Source of the DNA: Candidatus Nanopelagicales bacterium
Lineage (GTDB): Bacteria > Actinomycetota > Actinomycetes > S36-B12
Length of the DNA stretch: 24,209 bases
Direction: 5' to 3'
Assembly: GCA_030836325.1 (NCBI GenBank)
Contig: JAURQC010000077.1
Coordinates: 1-24,209 of the forward strand
Shown here: positions 1-7,409 of the stretch, one piece after another
How the letters are laid out: the number at the start of each line of letters is the position of its first letter
Numbering within the stretch: the first letter of the stretch is position 1
Notes under the pieces: model-generated
Seen by the model: the letters and a program-made list of their open reading frames with translations, nothing else
Told to the model about the DNA's origin: nothing
Databases searched by the model: none
Program-made: the position numbers and the translations under genes

Positions 1-28
1 CGGGGCCGATGACGGGCTGCTCGCTCAT
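1..28 (-). CDS. 5' end of an unidentified gene running off the left edge
   Basis: An ATG on the minus strand opens a frame that reads MSEQPVIGP before the window ends. It lies 65 bases downstream of the stop of the DsbA-type gene, on the same strand. The bases before the ATG (GGGGTT) offer only a weak ribosome binding site. Nine codons are too few to recognise a family, so no function is proposed; the call rests on orientation and spacing alone. Confidence 0.3.
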
Positions 29-31
29 AAC

Positions 32-72
32 CCCATCGTTTCACCGCGATGGTTGCCGACGCCAGCGATGGG
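32..72. repeat. Two mutually exclusive small inverted repeats downstream of the DsbA-type gene
   Basis: CCCATCG at 32-38 can pair with CGATGG at 47-52 (six pairs) or with CGATGGG at 66-72 (seven pairs). The region separates the stop of the DsbA-type gene from the start of the next minus-strand gene. It could be a weak terminator or an operator made of repeated CGATGG units. No run of T follows. Function is inferred only. Confidence 0.25.
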
Positions 73-93
73 TGATTAGTAACGGGAATGCGG

Positions 94-735
94 CTAGGAA
101 GCCTGCTCGAGTGCCTGGAGGAATGCAGCAACCGGTTGGGCACCGGAGAGCCCGACCTTGTTGTTGAAGACGAAGAAGGGCACACCGGAGGCACCGAGTT
201 CGCGGGCGGTGGCTTGATCGGTGTTGACGACGTCGATGTAGTCCCGAGCTTCGAGAATCTCGCGCGCCCCTGATGCATTGAGTTCGTGACGCTCAGCGAA
301 GGGCGCGAGATCGTCGATGGTGAAGATGCGTTCACCGCGCTCAAAGTAGGCGGAATACAGGTCCGCGAGCAGTGGCTGTGCTGACTCGGGCTTGGTGTCT
401 TGCGCCCACAACACGAACCGATGCACATCACGAGTGTTGCCGGTCATCGTCTTGTCGAGTTGGTAGTTCAGGCCTTCACCTTCGGCAACCTTGGTGACCT
501 CGTTCATCATGTCGAGTGCTTGTTCCTGCGTCACTTTGTACTTGGCCGCAAGGTGATCGATGGTGGGTTCGGAGTGCGCGCTGGCGTTTGGGTTCAGTTG
601 GAAGGCGCGGTGCTCGATCTGGACGTCGTCGTTGTTCTGTGGACCTAAACCGAACTCCGAAAGCGCGCGTTGGAGACGTCGCTTTCCGATGAAACACCAC
701 GGACAAACCAGGTCGGCCCAGACGTCGATTCGCAT
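94..735 (-). CDS. DsbA family (FrnE-like) thiol oxidoreductase
   Basis: The 213-residue protein has a thioredoxin-type active site CPWC at residues 11-14, followed by FIGKRRL, and a GVPFF segment near residue 186 that matches the cis-proline loop facing the active site. The long helical insert between these two is typical of the DsbA/FrnE (2-hydroxychromene-2-carboxylate isomerase-like) family. No signal peptide is visible, so it is probably cytosolic, as known FrnE proteins are; a role in disulfide handling under oxidative stress is inferred from the family. The start is ATG with no strong Shine-Dalgarno sequence. The gene stands alone, 93 bases downstream of the quinone oxidoreductase, with a terminator-like palindrome between them. 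Confidence 0.9.
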   Translation of the reverse strand: MRIDVWADLVCPWCFIGKRRLQRALSEFGLGPQNNDDVQIEHRAFQLNPNASAHSEPTIDHLAAKYKVTQEQALDMMNEVTKVAEGEGLNYQLDKTMTGNTRDVHRFVLWAQDTKPESAQPLLADLYSAYFERGERIFTIDDLAPFAERHELNASGAREILEARDYIDVVNTDQATARELGASGVPFFVFNNKVGLSGAQPVAAFLQALEQAS

Positions 736-799
736 AGTCCCTAGTCAAGCAGTGGGAAGAAACACAAGAACGAACAGGATCATGGGAGAAAGACGGTGA

Positions 800-820
800 T
801 TCCCCCGGAGTCCGGGGGAA
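800..820 (-). terminator. Palindromic terminator, copy 1 of a repeated CCCCCGG/CCGGGGG hairpin
   Basis: TTCCCCCGG (800-808) and CCGGGGGAA (812-820) form a nine-pair stem around the loop AGT. The hairpin begins about eight bases after the stop of the quinone oxidoreductase (minus strand), the expected place for an intrinsic terminator. There is no clear U-tract, as is common in actinobacteria. The core is nearly identical to two hairpins at 18755-18773 and 18807-18841. Confidence 0.6.
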
Positions 821-828
821 ACGGGGGG

Positions 829-1809
829 TCAGGGGGTGGCGAGGGCGATCTTGCCGATTACGTCGCCGGACTCCAGGAGTGCTTGCGCGGCACCGGCCTC
901 GGGCATAGGCATCACGCGATCGACCACCGGCTTGACTACATCTGTCTCGATCCACGGCCACACGTGCTTTTCGACCTCGCGGCAGATGGTCGCCTTCTCG
1001 CTGTCTGGCCGCCCACGCATGCTTGTGGCAAACAGTCCGACGTTCTTGCGCAGCATGGCGGAGATGTCGAGTTCGCCCTTGACTCCACCCTGCATGCCGA
1101 TCGTCACCTGACGACCGTTGCGGGCGAGCGCATCAATGTTGCGCATCAGGTACTTCGCGCCCATGTTGTCCAAGATCACGTCCGCGCCGCGACCACCGCT
1201 GGCGTCCTTGATCGCCTCGACGAAGTCCTGCTCGTTGTAGTTGATCAAGATGTCGGCGCCGAGTGCAGCGCAGGCATCGAGTTTGCGCTGGCTTCCCGCA
1301 GTGACAGCAACCCGTGCACCGAGGGCACGGGCGATCTGAATGCCGATGGTGCCAATGCCGCTACCACCGCCGTGGATCAGCAGCAATTCACCTTCGCGGA
1401 CCTTCGCGACGTGTACGAGGTTCGCCCACACCGTGCAGGCGACCTCGGGCAGCGCACCTGCTGTCACGATGTCCGTACCTTCGGGAACGCTCATCACTTG
1501 TCCAATGGGCACAGCTACACGAGTGGCGTAACCACCGCCAGAAAGCAACGCCGTGACCCGCTCACCAATCCGGTCCAGCGTCAACGCAGCGCCCACCGAC
1601 TGAATGGTGCCCGAGCACTCCAAGCCGATGATGTCGCTGCACCCTGGCGGCGGTGGATAACTTCCCTCGCGCTGCAGAACATCGGCCCTATTGACCGCAC
1701 TGGCCGCGATCTCGATGATCACCTCGTTGGGGCCAGGTGTGGGATCGGGCATGCGTTCCCACGTCAGCGTCTCCGGGCCGCCGGGGGCCTGCTGGGTGAT
1801 CGCGAACAT
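829..1809 (-). CDS. NAD(P)H:quinone oxidoreductase, zinc-free MDR superfamily (QOR/PIG3-like)
   Basis: The 326-residue protein has the GroES-like N-terminal fold (NRADVLQREG near residues 40-49) and a Rossmann domain with HGGGSGIGT at 146-154 for NADPH binding. The catalytic-zinc ligands of alcohol dehydrogenases are missing and the cysteines are scattered, which points to the quinone oxidoreductase branch (QOR, PIG3/TP53I3-like). These enzymes reduce quinones or reactive enones with NADPH in the cytosol. The ATG is preceded by a strong AGGAGG. The gene lies 33 bases downstream of the K+ channel on the same strand, so the two are probably co-transcribed. The exact substrate cannot be read from the sequence. 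Confidence 0.92.
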   Translation of the reverse strand: MFAITQQAPGGPETLTWERMPDPTPGPNEVIIEIAASAVNRADVLQREGSYPPPPGCSDIIGLECSGTIQSVGAALTLDRIGERVTALLSGGGYATRVAVPIGQVMSVPEGTDIVTAGALPEVACTVWANLVHVAKVREGELLLIHGGGSGIGTIGIQIARALGARVAVTAGSQRKLDACAALGADILINYNEQDFVEAIKDASGGRGADVILDNMGAKYLMRNIDALARNGRQVTIGMQGGVKGELDISAMLRKNVGLFATSMRGRPDSEKATICREVEKHVWPWIETDVVKPVVDRVMPMPEAGAAQALLESGDVIGKIALATP

Positions 1810-1842
1810 CGGTCCTCCTCGTGGTTGGGCCGGGCTTGATCG

Positions 1843-2937
1843 TCAGTGTTCGGTGTTTGCGCTGTTTTGGATAACGACGAGTCGATCGCCGTTTTGGAGT
1901 TGGCGGATCGCATCGGTATCGAAGCGATGCGCGACGCCCGCACGAATGACGGCAAGGACTATCTGGCCGCGAGCATCGAGTTGTGACGGTGCGAGGCCGA
2001 GTTCCTCGCGGGTGATCTCGCGCTCCATGACTTCCAGACCACGTGTGGAATCCAGGAGATCTTCCATAATCTCGCCGGCGGTGTGGCTGAGTACCGAAAG
2101 GCCCATGAGTCGGCCGGCAGATTCTGCGGGGGGAATGACGTTGTTCGCGCCGGACTGCCGAAGGATCTGCGCGTTTTGCGACTCGCGAACTGCGGCAACG
2201 ATCGTGCAACTCGGTCGCGCAAGTCTGCGAGCGGTGAGTGTGACCAGGACGGAGGTGTCGTCCTCGTCCGTTGCGACGATTACGCGGCCAGCCTTCTCGA
2301 TGGCCGCGTCCTTGAGGACCTCCTCGCTTCGGGCATCTCCGATGATGCCGACGAGGCCGTCTCGGGTAGCCAAATCGACCGAGTCGCGATCGGGCGCGAC
2401 GACGATGATCGTGTTGCCGTCTTGTCCGGCGTCCTTGAGCGAGCGTGCGGCGGAGCGTCCCTTGACGCCGTAGCCGACGACGATGGTGTGGTCTTCCACG
2501 TGCTTCCTCCAATTACGCGTGCGCCATTCCTGTCGGGTGCGCTGGGTGAGCACTTCGATGGTCGTTCCGACCAGGACGATTAAGAATATGAAGCGCAGTG
2601 GCGTGATGACGATGATGTTGACCAGTCGTGATGATTGGCAGACCGGTGCGATGTCGCCGTATCCCGTCGTGGACAAGCTGACCGTCGCGTAATAGAACGC
2701 ATCGATCCAGGTGATGTCGCCAACGACGCCACCATCGGTGTAACAGTCCTTTGATGCGTAGACGATTCCTGCGGTAAGGAACAGCGCGCCTAGTGCGACA
2801 GCGAGACGAATGCTGATGTTGCTGATCGGGCCCCACTTGCGACCGCCGAAGAGCAACAGCCGCTTACCGGTCTCGGTGAAACCGCTACCGGAACGACGCT
2901 CGTCGTTGAACTCGTCGCTAGTCGTTTCGTCGGACAA
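1843..2937 (-). CDS. Two-TM potassium channel with RCK (TrkA-N/TrkA-C) domain
   Basis: From the TTG at 2937 the protein is 364 residues: a short basic N-terminus, TM1 (about 43-61), a pore loop with the K+ selectivity filter TTGYGD at 90-95, TM2 (about 106-134), then a cytosolic RCK domain with the nucleotide-binding motif GYGVKG at 155-160 and a TrkA-C-like end. This is the MthK/Kch type of ligand-gated channel. The frame also opens at a GTG at 3027 (394 residues), but that start overlaps the TauE/SafE gene by 110 bases and has no ribosome binding site. The TTG has GAGG eight bases upstream and overlaps by only 20. The start is therefore uncertain, the family is not. The gene probably belongs to one transcript with the permease upstream and the quinone oxidoreductase downstream. 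Confidence 0.9.
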   Translation of the reverse strand: MSDETTSDEFNDERRSGSGFTETGKRLLLFGGRKWGPISNISIRLAVALGALFLTAGIVYASKDCYTDGGVVGDITWIDAFYYATVSLSTTGYGDIAPVCQSSRLVNIIVITPLRFIFLIVLVGTTIEVLTQRTRQEWRTRNWRKHVEDHTIVVGYGVKGRSAARSLKDAGQDGNTIIVVAPDRDSVDLATRDGLVGIIGDARSEEVLKDAAIEKAGRVIVATDEDDTSVLVTLTARRLARPSCTIVAAVRESQNAQILRQSGANNVIPPAESAGRLMGLSVLSHTAGEIMEDLLDSTRGLEVMEREITREELGLAPSQLDARGQIVLAVIRAGVAHRFDTDAIRQLQNGDRLVVIQNSANTEH

Positions 2938-3931
2938 CGCCCACGCCTCGATCGGTTCGACTGGAGTCGAGGATCGAGGTGAGTTCGGGTTCGAGTGTGC
3001 GTCGTCGTAGACCGGCCTGCCGGTCACGGACGATCAGGGCACTCACGATGACCACTCCCACGATCGCTACGGCACCGGTCACGGCACGCGGTGCACCGAT
3101 CAATGTAACGGCTGTGGCGGCCAAGATCACCATCAGGAGCCACCTCAGGGCGTGTCCGTCGTAGGAGGAACTGAGTTTGGCGCCAAGCCAGACTCCGGGA
3201 ATCTGCCCAAGGAGTAGCGAGATCACGACGGCAATGCTGATTGCGCCGAATCCCGCGTGCGCGAGTGCACCCACCGCGAGCATTGGAACGGCCTGCATTA
3301 AGTCGGTCCCGACGAGCACGGATGGGCGAAGCAGCGGGTAGAGAAGTAGCAAGGTTGTGACCACAAGTGAGCCGGATCCGACGCTGGTCGTCCCGACCAG
3401 CAGGCCAACCAGCAGACCGAGGATCACCGTAGGTGCGATGCGCACGGGCAGGTCGGTGCCTTGCATCGGTGGCGGTGCTTGGTCCTGGGCGGCGAGGCGT
3501 CGTCGTCGTGCGATGTAGTTCTTCACGAGCATTGCCGAGACGGCAAGAAGCAGCACGCCACCGATCCATAACTGGATGGTTTCCTCGGCGGCTTCGGTGT
3601 CCAGCACGCTCGCGAAAATCCACGTGCCGATCAGTACACCGGGGATTGAGCCAACGGATAGCCACCAGACCAGGCGCCAGTGCACGGTCTTGGCGCGGGC
3701 GTGCACCCAGGCGCCGACGGGCTTCATCGCGGCGGAGGCAACCACGTCGCTGGAGACGGCGGCGGCCGGCGGGACACCAAAGACCAAAACCAGCATCGGG
3801 GTGACAAGTGCAGCGCCGCCCATGCCGGTCAGGCCGACGAGTAGACCGGCGAGTAGGCCGCCGAAGATCAACAGTGGGTCGATGGCAAGGCCGGCGATGG
3901 TCAGGTCAGGCAGAAGGGGAAGATTGGGCAC
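2918..3931 (-). CDS. TauE/SafE family membrane permease
   Basis: The 337-residue protein is very hydrophobic and shows the twofold internal repeat of the TauE/SafE family: GLTGMGGAALVTPML in the first half and GLLVGTTSVGSGSLVV in the second. About eight membrane segments are apparent. Relatives export sulfite, sulfoacetate or other organosulfur anions, but many members are uncharacterised, so the substrate here is unknown. The start is a GTG without a Shine-Dalgarno sequence; a TATTGT hexamer lies seven bases before it, which suggests a leaderless transcript. The last 45 or so residues are polar and arginine-rich, outside the membrane core, and their codons overlap the 5' end of the K+ channel gene. 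Confidence 0.88.
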   Translation of the reverse strand: MPNLPLLPDLTIAGLAIDPLLIFGGLLAGLLVGLTGMGGAALVTPMLVLVFGVPPAAAVSSDVVASAAMKPVGAWVHARAKTVHWRLVWWLSVGSIPGVLIGTWIFASVLDTEAAEETIQLWIGGVLLLAVSAMLVKNYIARRRRLAAQDQAPPPMQGTDLPVRIAPTVILGLLVGLLVGTTSVGSGSLVVTTLLLLYPLLRPSVLVGTDLMQAVPMLAVGALAHAGFGAISIAVVISLLLGQIPGVWLGAKLSSSYDGHALRWLLMVILAATAVTLIGAPRAVTGAVAIVGVVIVSALIVRDRQAGLRRRTLEPELTSILDSSRTDRGVGVVRRND

Positions 3932-3938
3932 ATTCCAT

Positions 3939-3944
3939 ACAATA
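3939..3944 (-). promoter_or_regulatory. Candidate -10 element (TATTGT) of the TauE/SafE gene
   Basis: On the minus strand TATTGT ends seven bases before the GTG start at 3931. It sits in the only AT-rich stretch of the neighbourhood, between the MoeA-like stop and the permease start. With no ribosome binding site present, transcription starting at or next to the GTG is the simplest reading. No good -35 element is visible. Confidence 0.4.
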
Positions 3945-3964
3945 ACACTAGGAATAGATGGAAA

Positions 3965-5305
3965 TTATGCGGGTGGGGTCGGCCCGGCGGGTCGGCCCAG
4001 GGGATCGAGAAGAACGACGACGTCCCCGGCCGTGCCGGAGCCTGGGGGGATGACGGCGATGGCATCAGCGTTGGCCCAGCCGCCGAGGTCGGCCGGGCCA
4101 TCGGAGGGCAGCGGTCGGGCACTGGCTAGTGATGACGCGGATGCGTGCGCTCCGGGTGCGGAGACGTGGCTGAGTTGGACCGGGCTTAAGACGGTGTCGT
4201 CGTCGTAGTCCGGAAGCGGCGCATCGGCGATGAGTCGAGCACGAGTCGGCACCGAACTGGTGGGTGTGCGTGTGGGATTAATGAGTTCACCGCGTAGTCC
4301 GGCGATCAGCGGAGCACCAAGGGTCAGCAATCCGGCGAGCGCAGCGGTCGGTTGACCGGGGAGCCCGAGCAATAGCCGACCGTCGGGCAGGCGCACGAGA
4401 AGTGTCTGCGCGCCGGGGGTCGTCAGGATGCCGTCAATGAGCCAGTGCGCACCGAGATCGCGTAGCGCCTCGCGCAAGATGTTGCCGGCGGCGGGCGATG
4501 TGGAGCCGGTGGTGATGAGCATGTCCACCTGGGCGTCGTCGATTTCTTGCAAAAGAAGATCTCGCGTTTCCGGTGCGCGGACCGGCGGGTTGGCGCGCGC
4601 ACCGAGTGAACCAATGAGTGCCGGGATCGTCAGACCGAGCGAATCACGAACTCGGCCCTCGCGCGGCGGTCCGCTGACCAGGAGCGTCGAGCCCAGCACG
4701 AGGGTGCCGACCACGGGAGGTGCGATCACCTCGAGTGAATCCAGACCGGCTGCTGCTGCCAGCGCGAGGGTTCCGGCAGTGACGTTCGTATGGGCGGGAA
4801 CAAGCTCAGTGCCGGCGGTGCGGATCTCACCGGTATGCACAATGCCGGTGCCGAAATCTGGTCGGGCGCTCGCCTCCGGAAGATCGGTGAGCGGATCTCG
4901 CGCGGTGACGTGGGTGGCGTCGTCGTTGACCACACCTCGAGCAACGGGCAGTACCGCGTCCGTATGGCCGGGAAGTATCTGCCTAGCTCGCACCCGCATG
5001 GCGTTGTGCGGTGACAGCGCGACTTCGGGCGCGAGATCGGCGAGCAACCATGGACCTTCCCCGCAGACGGCGTAGCCATCGTGAGCTGCAGCATCGGCAA
5101 AGGGTTCGTCGTAGGGACTGGTCAGGGCTGATGCGAGCAGGCTGCCATGTGCTTCGTCGAGTCGGGCTCGTTGGGTGCGTAGCGGCTTGGCGGCTGCGCG
5201 TGCCACGTATCGGGCCTGCGTCCATTCCAAAAGACCATCGAGACCGAGTTCTCCGCAGGCTCCATCGGGTGCGTCGGTGGAGCGTTCGAGATTCGGATCG
5301 GTCAC
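3965..5305 (-). CDS. Divergent MoeA-like molybdopterin molybdenumtransferase
   Basis: The 446-residue protein keeps the architecture of MoeA: HDGYAV at 75-80 (usual form MDGYA), VRDSLGLTIPALI at 219-231 (usual form DSN), an MPT-binding-type subdomain with TTGST at 265-269, and GLPGQPTAAL at 324-333 (usual form GLPGNPVSA). MoeA inserts molybdate into molybdopterin-AMP. Two key motifs are degraded: the GGVSVGxxD loop reads TTGSTSPAAGN, without its acidic residue, and GNP has become GQP. No other molybdenum-cofactor gene is nearby. It may be a MoeA paralogue with altered activity. The start is a GTG without a ribosome binding site; the gene is divergent from lhgO with 66 bases between them. Confidence 0.8.
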   Translation of the reverse strand: MTDPNLERSTDAPDGACGELGLDGLLEWTQARYVARAAAKPLRTQRARLDEAHGSLLASALTSPYDEPFADAAAHDGYAVCGEGPWLLADLAPEVALSPHNAMRVRARQILPGHTDAVLPVARGVVNDDATHVTARDPLTDLPEASARPDFGTGIVHTGEIRTAGTELVPAHTNVTAGTLALAAAAGLDSLEVIAPPVVGTLVLGSTLLVSGPPREGRVRDSLGLTIPALIGSLGARANPPVRAPETRDLLLQEIDDAQVDMLITTGSTSPAAGNILREALRDLGAHWLIDGILTTPGAQTLLVRLPDGRLLLGLPGQPTAALAGLLTLGAPLIAGLRGELINPTRTPTSSVPTRARLIADAPLPDYDDDTVLSPVQLSHVSAPGAHASASSLASARPLPSDGPADLGGWANADAIAVIPPGSGTAGDVVVLLDPLGRPAGPTPPA

Positions 5306-5359
5306 GTGCTCATGCTGGCACGCGTCTTAGGTATTCCCGGCGAGGAATCACGGGGAAAT

Positions 5360-5365
5360 TAGGCT
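5360..5365 (+). promoter_or_regulatory. Candidate -10 element (TAGGCT) of lhgO, leaderless arrangement
   Basis: TAGGCT ends six bases before the ATG of lhgO, and no Shine-Dalgarno sequence lies at a usable distance. This spacing fits a transcript that starts at the A of the start codon. The same hexamer occurs upstream of the response-regulator gene at 6661. A -35 element is not evident. Confidence 0.4.
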
Positions 5366-5371
5366 GCGGGA

Positions 5372-6568
5372 ATGGCTCATGAGGACCTCGTCGTCATCGG
5401 CGGTGGTGTGGTGGGTCTTGCACTCGCCGATTCGTGGCTGGCTCGTCACCCGAATGATTCCGTCGTCGTCTACGACAAGGAAGAGCACCTCGCCGCGCAT
5501 GCGTCCGGCCGCAATAGCGGTGTCTTGCACGCGGGTTTCTACTACGCGCCGGATTCGCTGAAGGCCCAGCTGACCCGTCGGGGCAATCAGATGTTGCGGG
5601 AGTTCTGTCATGAACGCGGCGTGACTATTCGCGAGACGGGCAAGGTGGTCGTCACGACATCCGGTGAGCAGCTCCCTGCATTGATGACGTTGTTCGAGCG
5701 AGGTCAGGCCAATGGTGTCGAGCTCGAAGTGATCGACGAATCGCAGTTGGCAGAACTCGAACCACTGGCGCGAACGGTGGACAAGGCGCTGTGGTCGCCG
5801 AACACCGCGGTTGCTGGACCGGCGGCCGTTGTCGAGGCGCTTGCCGATCGTGTGCGTGAACGCGGCGGAAGAGTCGTGTTGGGCAACGAGGTGACGGGTG
5901 CGGGCCCCGGCTGGGTGATGAGCGTTGTGGAAGGCCGAGTGTCCGCACGTCACATCATCAACGCCGCGGGTTTGTATGCCGACACCGTCGCGCACTGGTT
6001 CGGTGTGGGTCTGGAATATCGGATGCTCCCTTTCAAGGGCCTGTATTGGTATGGCAATTGGGAGCCGGGGCGGTTGCAGCGTCACGTTTATCCGGTGCCC
6101 GATCCGCGCAATCCATTCCTCGGCGTGCACCTCACGGTGACGGTCGATGGTCGCGCCAAGATCGGGCCAACGGCTATCCCGGCCCTATGGCGCGAGGACT
6201 ACGGCGGAGTGGATGGACTGAAAGCTGGGGAGTTGTGGGACGTCGCGCGTTCCTATCCGCGTTTCCTGACCAGCAAGCACCATGACGTTCCTGCATTGAT
6301 CCGCGGCGAACTCCCGAAGTACTCCCGGTCCTTTCTGGTGAACCAGGCGGCGTCGCTGGTTCCGTCGGTCTCGCCGCGGGACTTCACCGAACGCGGCAAA
6401 CCCGGTGTGCGCGCGCAGTTACTGCACGTGCCAAGCGGCAAGTTGGAGATGGATTTTGTTGTGGAGGGCGACCAGCATTCGACCCACATGCTCAACGCCG
6501 TGTCACCGGCCTGGACGAGTTCGCTAGCGGTGGCCGACTACGTCGTGGAGCGCATAACCTCGGTGTGA
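5372..6568 (+). CDS. lhgO: L-2-hydroxyglutarate oxidase (FAD-dependent, DAO superfamily)
   Basis: The 398-residue flavoprotein begins with an FAD-binding Rossmann motif GGGVVG at 10-15 and has ASGRNSGVLHAGFYY at 44-58, the hallmark of LhgO/L2HGDH proteins (RNSGV.H.G.YY). LPFKGLYWY near residue 220 matches the family's RG.YY segment. LhgO oxidises L-2-hydroxyglutarate, a side product of malate dehydrogenase and lysine or glutarate catabolism, to 2-oxoglutarate and passes electrons to oxygen or the quinone pool. Length matches the family (about 400). The gene is flanked by a candidate promoter and a terminator-like hairpin, so it is probably a single-gene unit. The substrate assignment is from family motifs. 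Confidence 0.88.
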   Translation: MAHEDLVVIGGGVVGLALADSWLARHPNDSVVVYDKEEHLAAHASGRNSGVLHAGFYYAPDSLKAQLTRRGNQMLREFCHERGVTIRETGKVVVTTSGEQLPALMTLFERGQANGVELEVIDESQLAELEPLARTVDKALWSPNTAVAGPAAVVEALADRVRERGGRVVLGNEVTGAGPGWVMSVVEGRVSARHIINAAGLYADTVAHWFGVGLEYRMLPFKGLYWYGNWEPGRLQRHVYPVPDPRNPFLGVHLTVTVDGRAKIGPTAIPALWREDYGGVDGLKAGELWDVARSYPRFLTSKHHDVPALIRGELPKYSRSFLVNQAASLVPSVSPRDFTERGKPGVRAQLLHVPSGKLEMDFVVEGDQHSTHMLNAVSPAWTSSLAVADYVVERITSV

Positions 6569-6572
6569 CGGT

Positions 6573-6602
6573 GCGGCCGTCCGGTTGGGGCTGATCGGCC
6601 GC
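6573..6602 (+). terminator. Hairpin downstream of lhgO
   Basis: GCGGCCG (6573-6579) and CGGCCGC (6596-6602) form a perfect seven-pair stem with a 16-base loop, starting five bases after the lhgO stop. Position and GC content fit a terminator, although no U-tract follows. Confidence 0.45.
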
Positions 6603-6637
6603 TCGGGCGGGGCTGGTTGGCTGTTCGGGTGTTTGGG

Positions 6638-6666
6638 TTATGTCGCAGGACTGTCGCAGGTAGGCT
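6638..6666 (+). promoter_or_regulatory. Candidate promoter of the response regulator operon
   Basis: TAGGCT at 6661-6666 fits a -10 hexamer (TANNNT). Seventeen bases upstream, TTATGT (6638-6643) is a poor -35. The spacer is almost wholly filled by the TGTCGCAGG direct repeat, so transcription probably depends on, or is blocked by, a protein bound there. The resulting leader would be about 55 bases, with a small inverted repeat CGGAG/CTCCG (6683-6699) in it. Confidence 0.4.
6641..6660 (+). promoter_or_regulatory. 11-base-period direct repeat, probable OmpR-family regulator box
   Basis: TGTCGCAGG occurs at 6641-6649 and again at 6652-6660, exactly one helical turn (11 bases) apart. OmpR/PhoB-type regulators bind such tandem repeats as head-to-tail dimers. 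The site lies 68-87 bases before the start of a gene encoding just such a regulator, so autoregulation is the natural inference. Confidence 0.6.
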
Positions 6667-6727
6667 TGCGTCCGATGTAAGTCGGAGGGTAGGACTCCGG
6701 CGGGATGCAAGGGGTTGACCGGTAGCG

Positions 6728-7408
6728 ATGATCCGCACCGTCATGGTCGTAGAAGACGACGACGCCATCCGGATGGTGCTTCGCACCAACCTCGAGGACG
6801 AGGGGTATCGGGTCCTTGAAGCCACGACGGCCGAGCAGGGGCTGGTGATCGTCCAAGACGAGCAGCCCGACGTCGTCCTGGTGGATCTGCGCCTGCCGGG
6901 TATCCATGGTCTCGACTTGGTCCGGAGTCTGCGTGCCACCAGCCAGGTGCCGATCATCATCGTCACGGCGCAAACCGACAGCCACGATGTAGTCGCGGGT
7001 TTGGAGGCCGGAGCCGACGACTACGTCACCAAGCCGTTCGTCGCTAAGGAACTCATGGCGCGCATTCGCACGCAGTTGCGTCGCTCCGCACAGCCGGAGG
7101 AAGGCGATGAGGACCTCACGTGTGGTCCGATCGAACTGCATCCGGACACCGCGGAGGTCATGCGCAACGGCGAGCAGATTCCCGTCTCGCGCATCGAGTT
7201 CTTCGTCTTGGCCGAGTTGATCGGCGCCAAAGGTCGTGTGTTGAGCCGTGATCATCTGTTGCGCAAGGTGTGGGGGTACGGAAACGCGGGCGATGGTCGC
7301 GTGGTGGACAACCTCATCTACCGGCTGCGCAACAAGATTGAGGATGATCCGGCGAACCCCGAGCTGCTGCTAACAGTGCGTGGCTTCGGGTATCGCATGA
7401 AGGCCTGA
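6728..7408 (+). CDS. OmpR/PhoB-family two-component response regulator
   Basis: The 226-residue protein has a receiver domain (acidic pocket EDDD at 9-12, phosphoacceptor D53, conserved T80 and K102 in DDYVTKPF) and a C-terminal winged-helix DNA-binding domain from about residue 127, ending in the typical VRGFGYRMKA. It is a complete DNA-binding transcription factor activated by phosphorylation. The histidine kinase gene starts one base after its stop, so the pair is cognate. Overall gene order (regulator, kinase, GerMN lipoprotein) resembles MtrA-MtrB-LpqB, and the receiver resembles CseB-type regulators; the exact orthologue is unclear. AAGGGG lies upstream at a rather long spacing from the ATG. 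An 11-base-period direct repeat in the promoter suggests autoregulation. Confidence 0.95.
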   Translation: MIRTVMVVEDDDAIRMVLRTNLEDEGYRVLEATTAEQGLVIVQDEQPDVVLVDLRLPGIHGLDLVRSLRATSQVPIIIVTAQTDSHDVVAGLEAGADDYVTKPFVAKELMARIRTQLRRSAQPEEGDEDLTCGPIELHPDTAEVMRNGEQIPVSRIEFFVLAELIGAKGRVLSRDHLLRKVWGYGNAGDGRVVDNLIYRLRNKIEDDPANPELLLTVRGFGYRMKA

Positions 7409-7409
7409 T

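Noticed and set aside
796..1839. Open frame of 347 codons on the plus strand opposite the quinone oxidoreductase
   Set aside because: The minus-strand protein has clear family motifs and a ribosome binding site; the plus-strand translation is His/Arg-rich and featureless.
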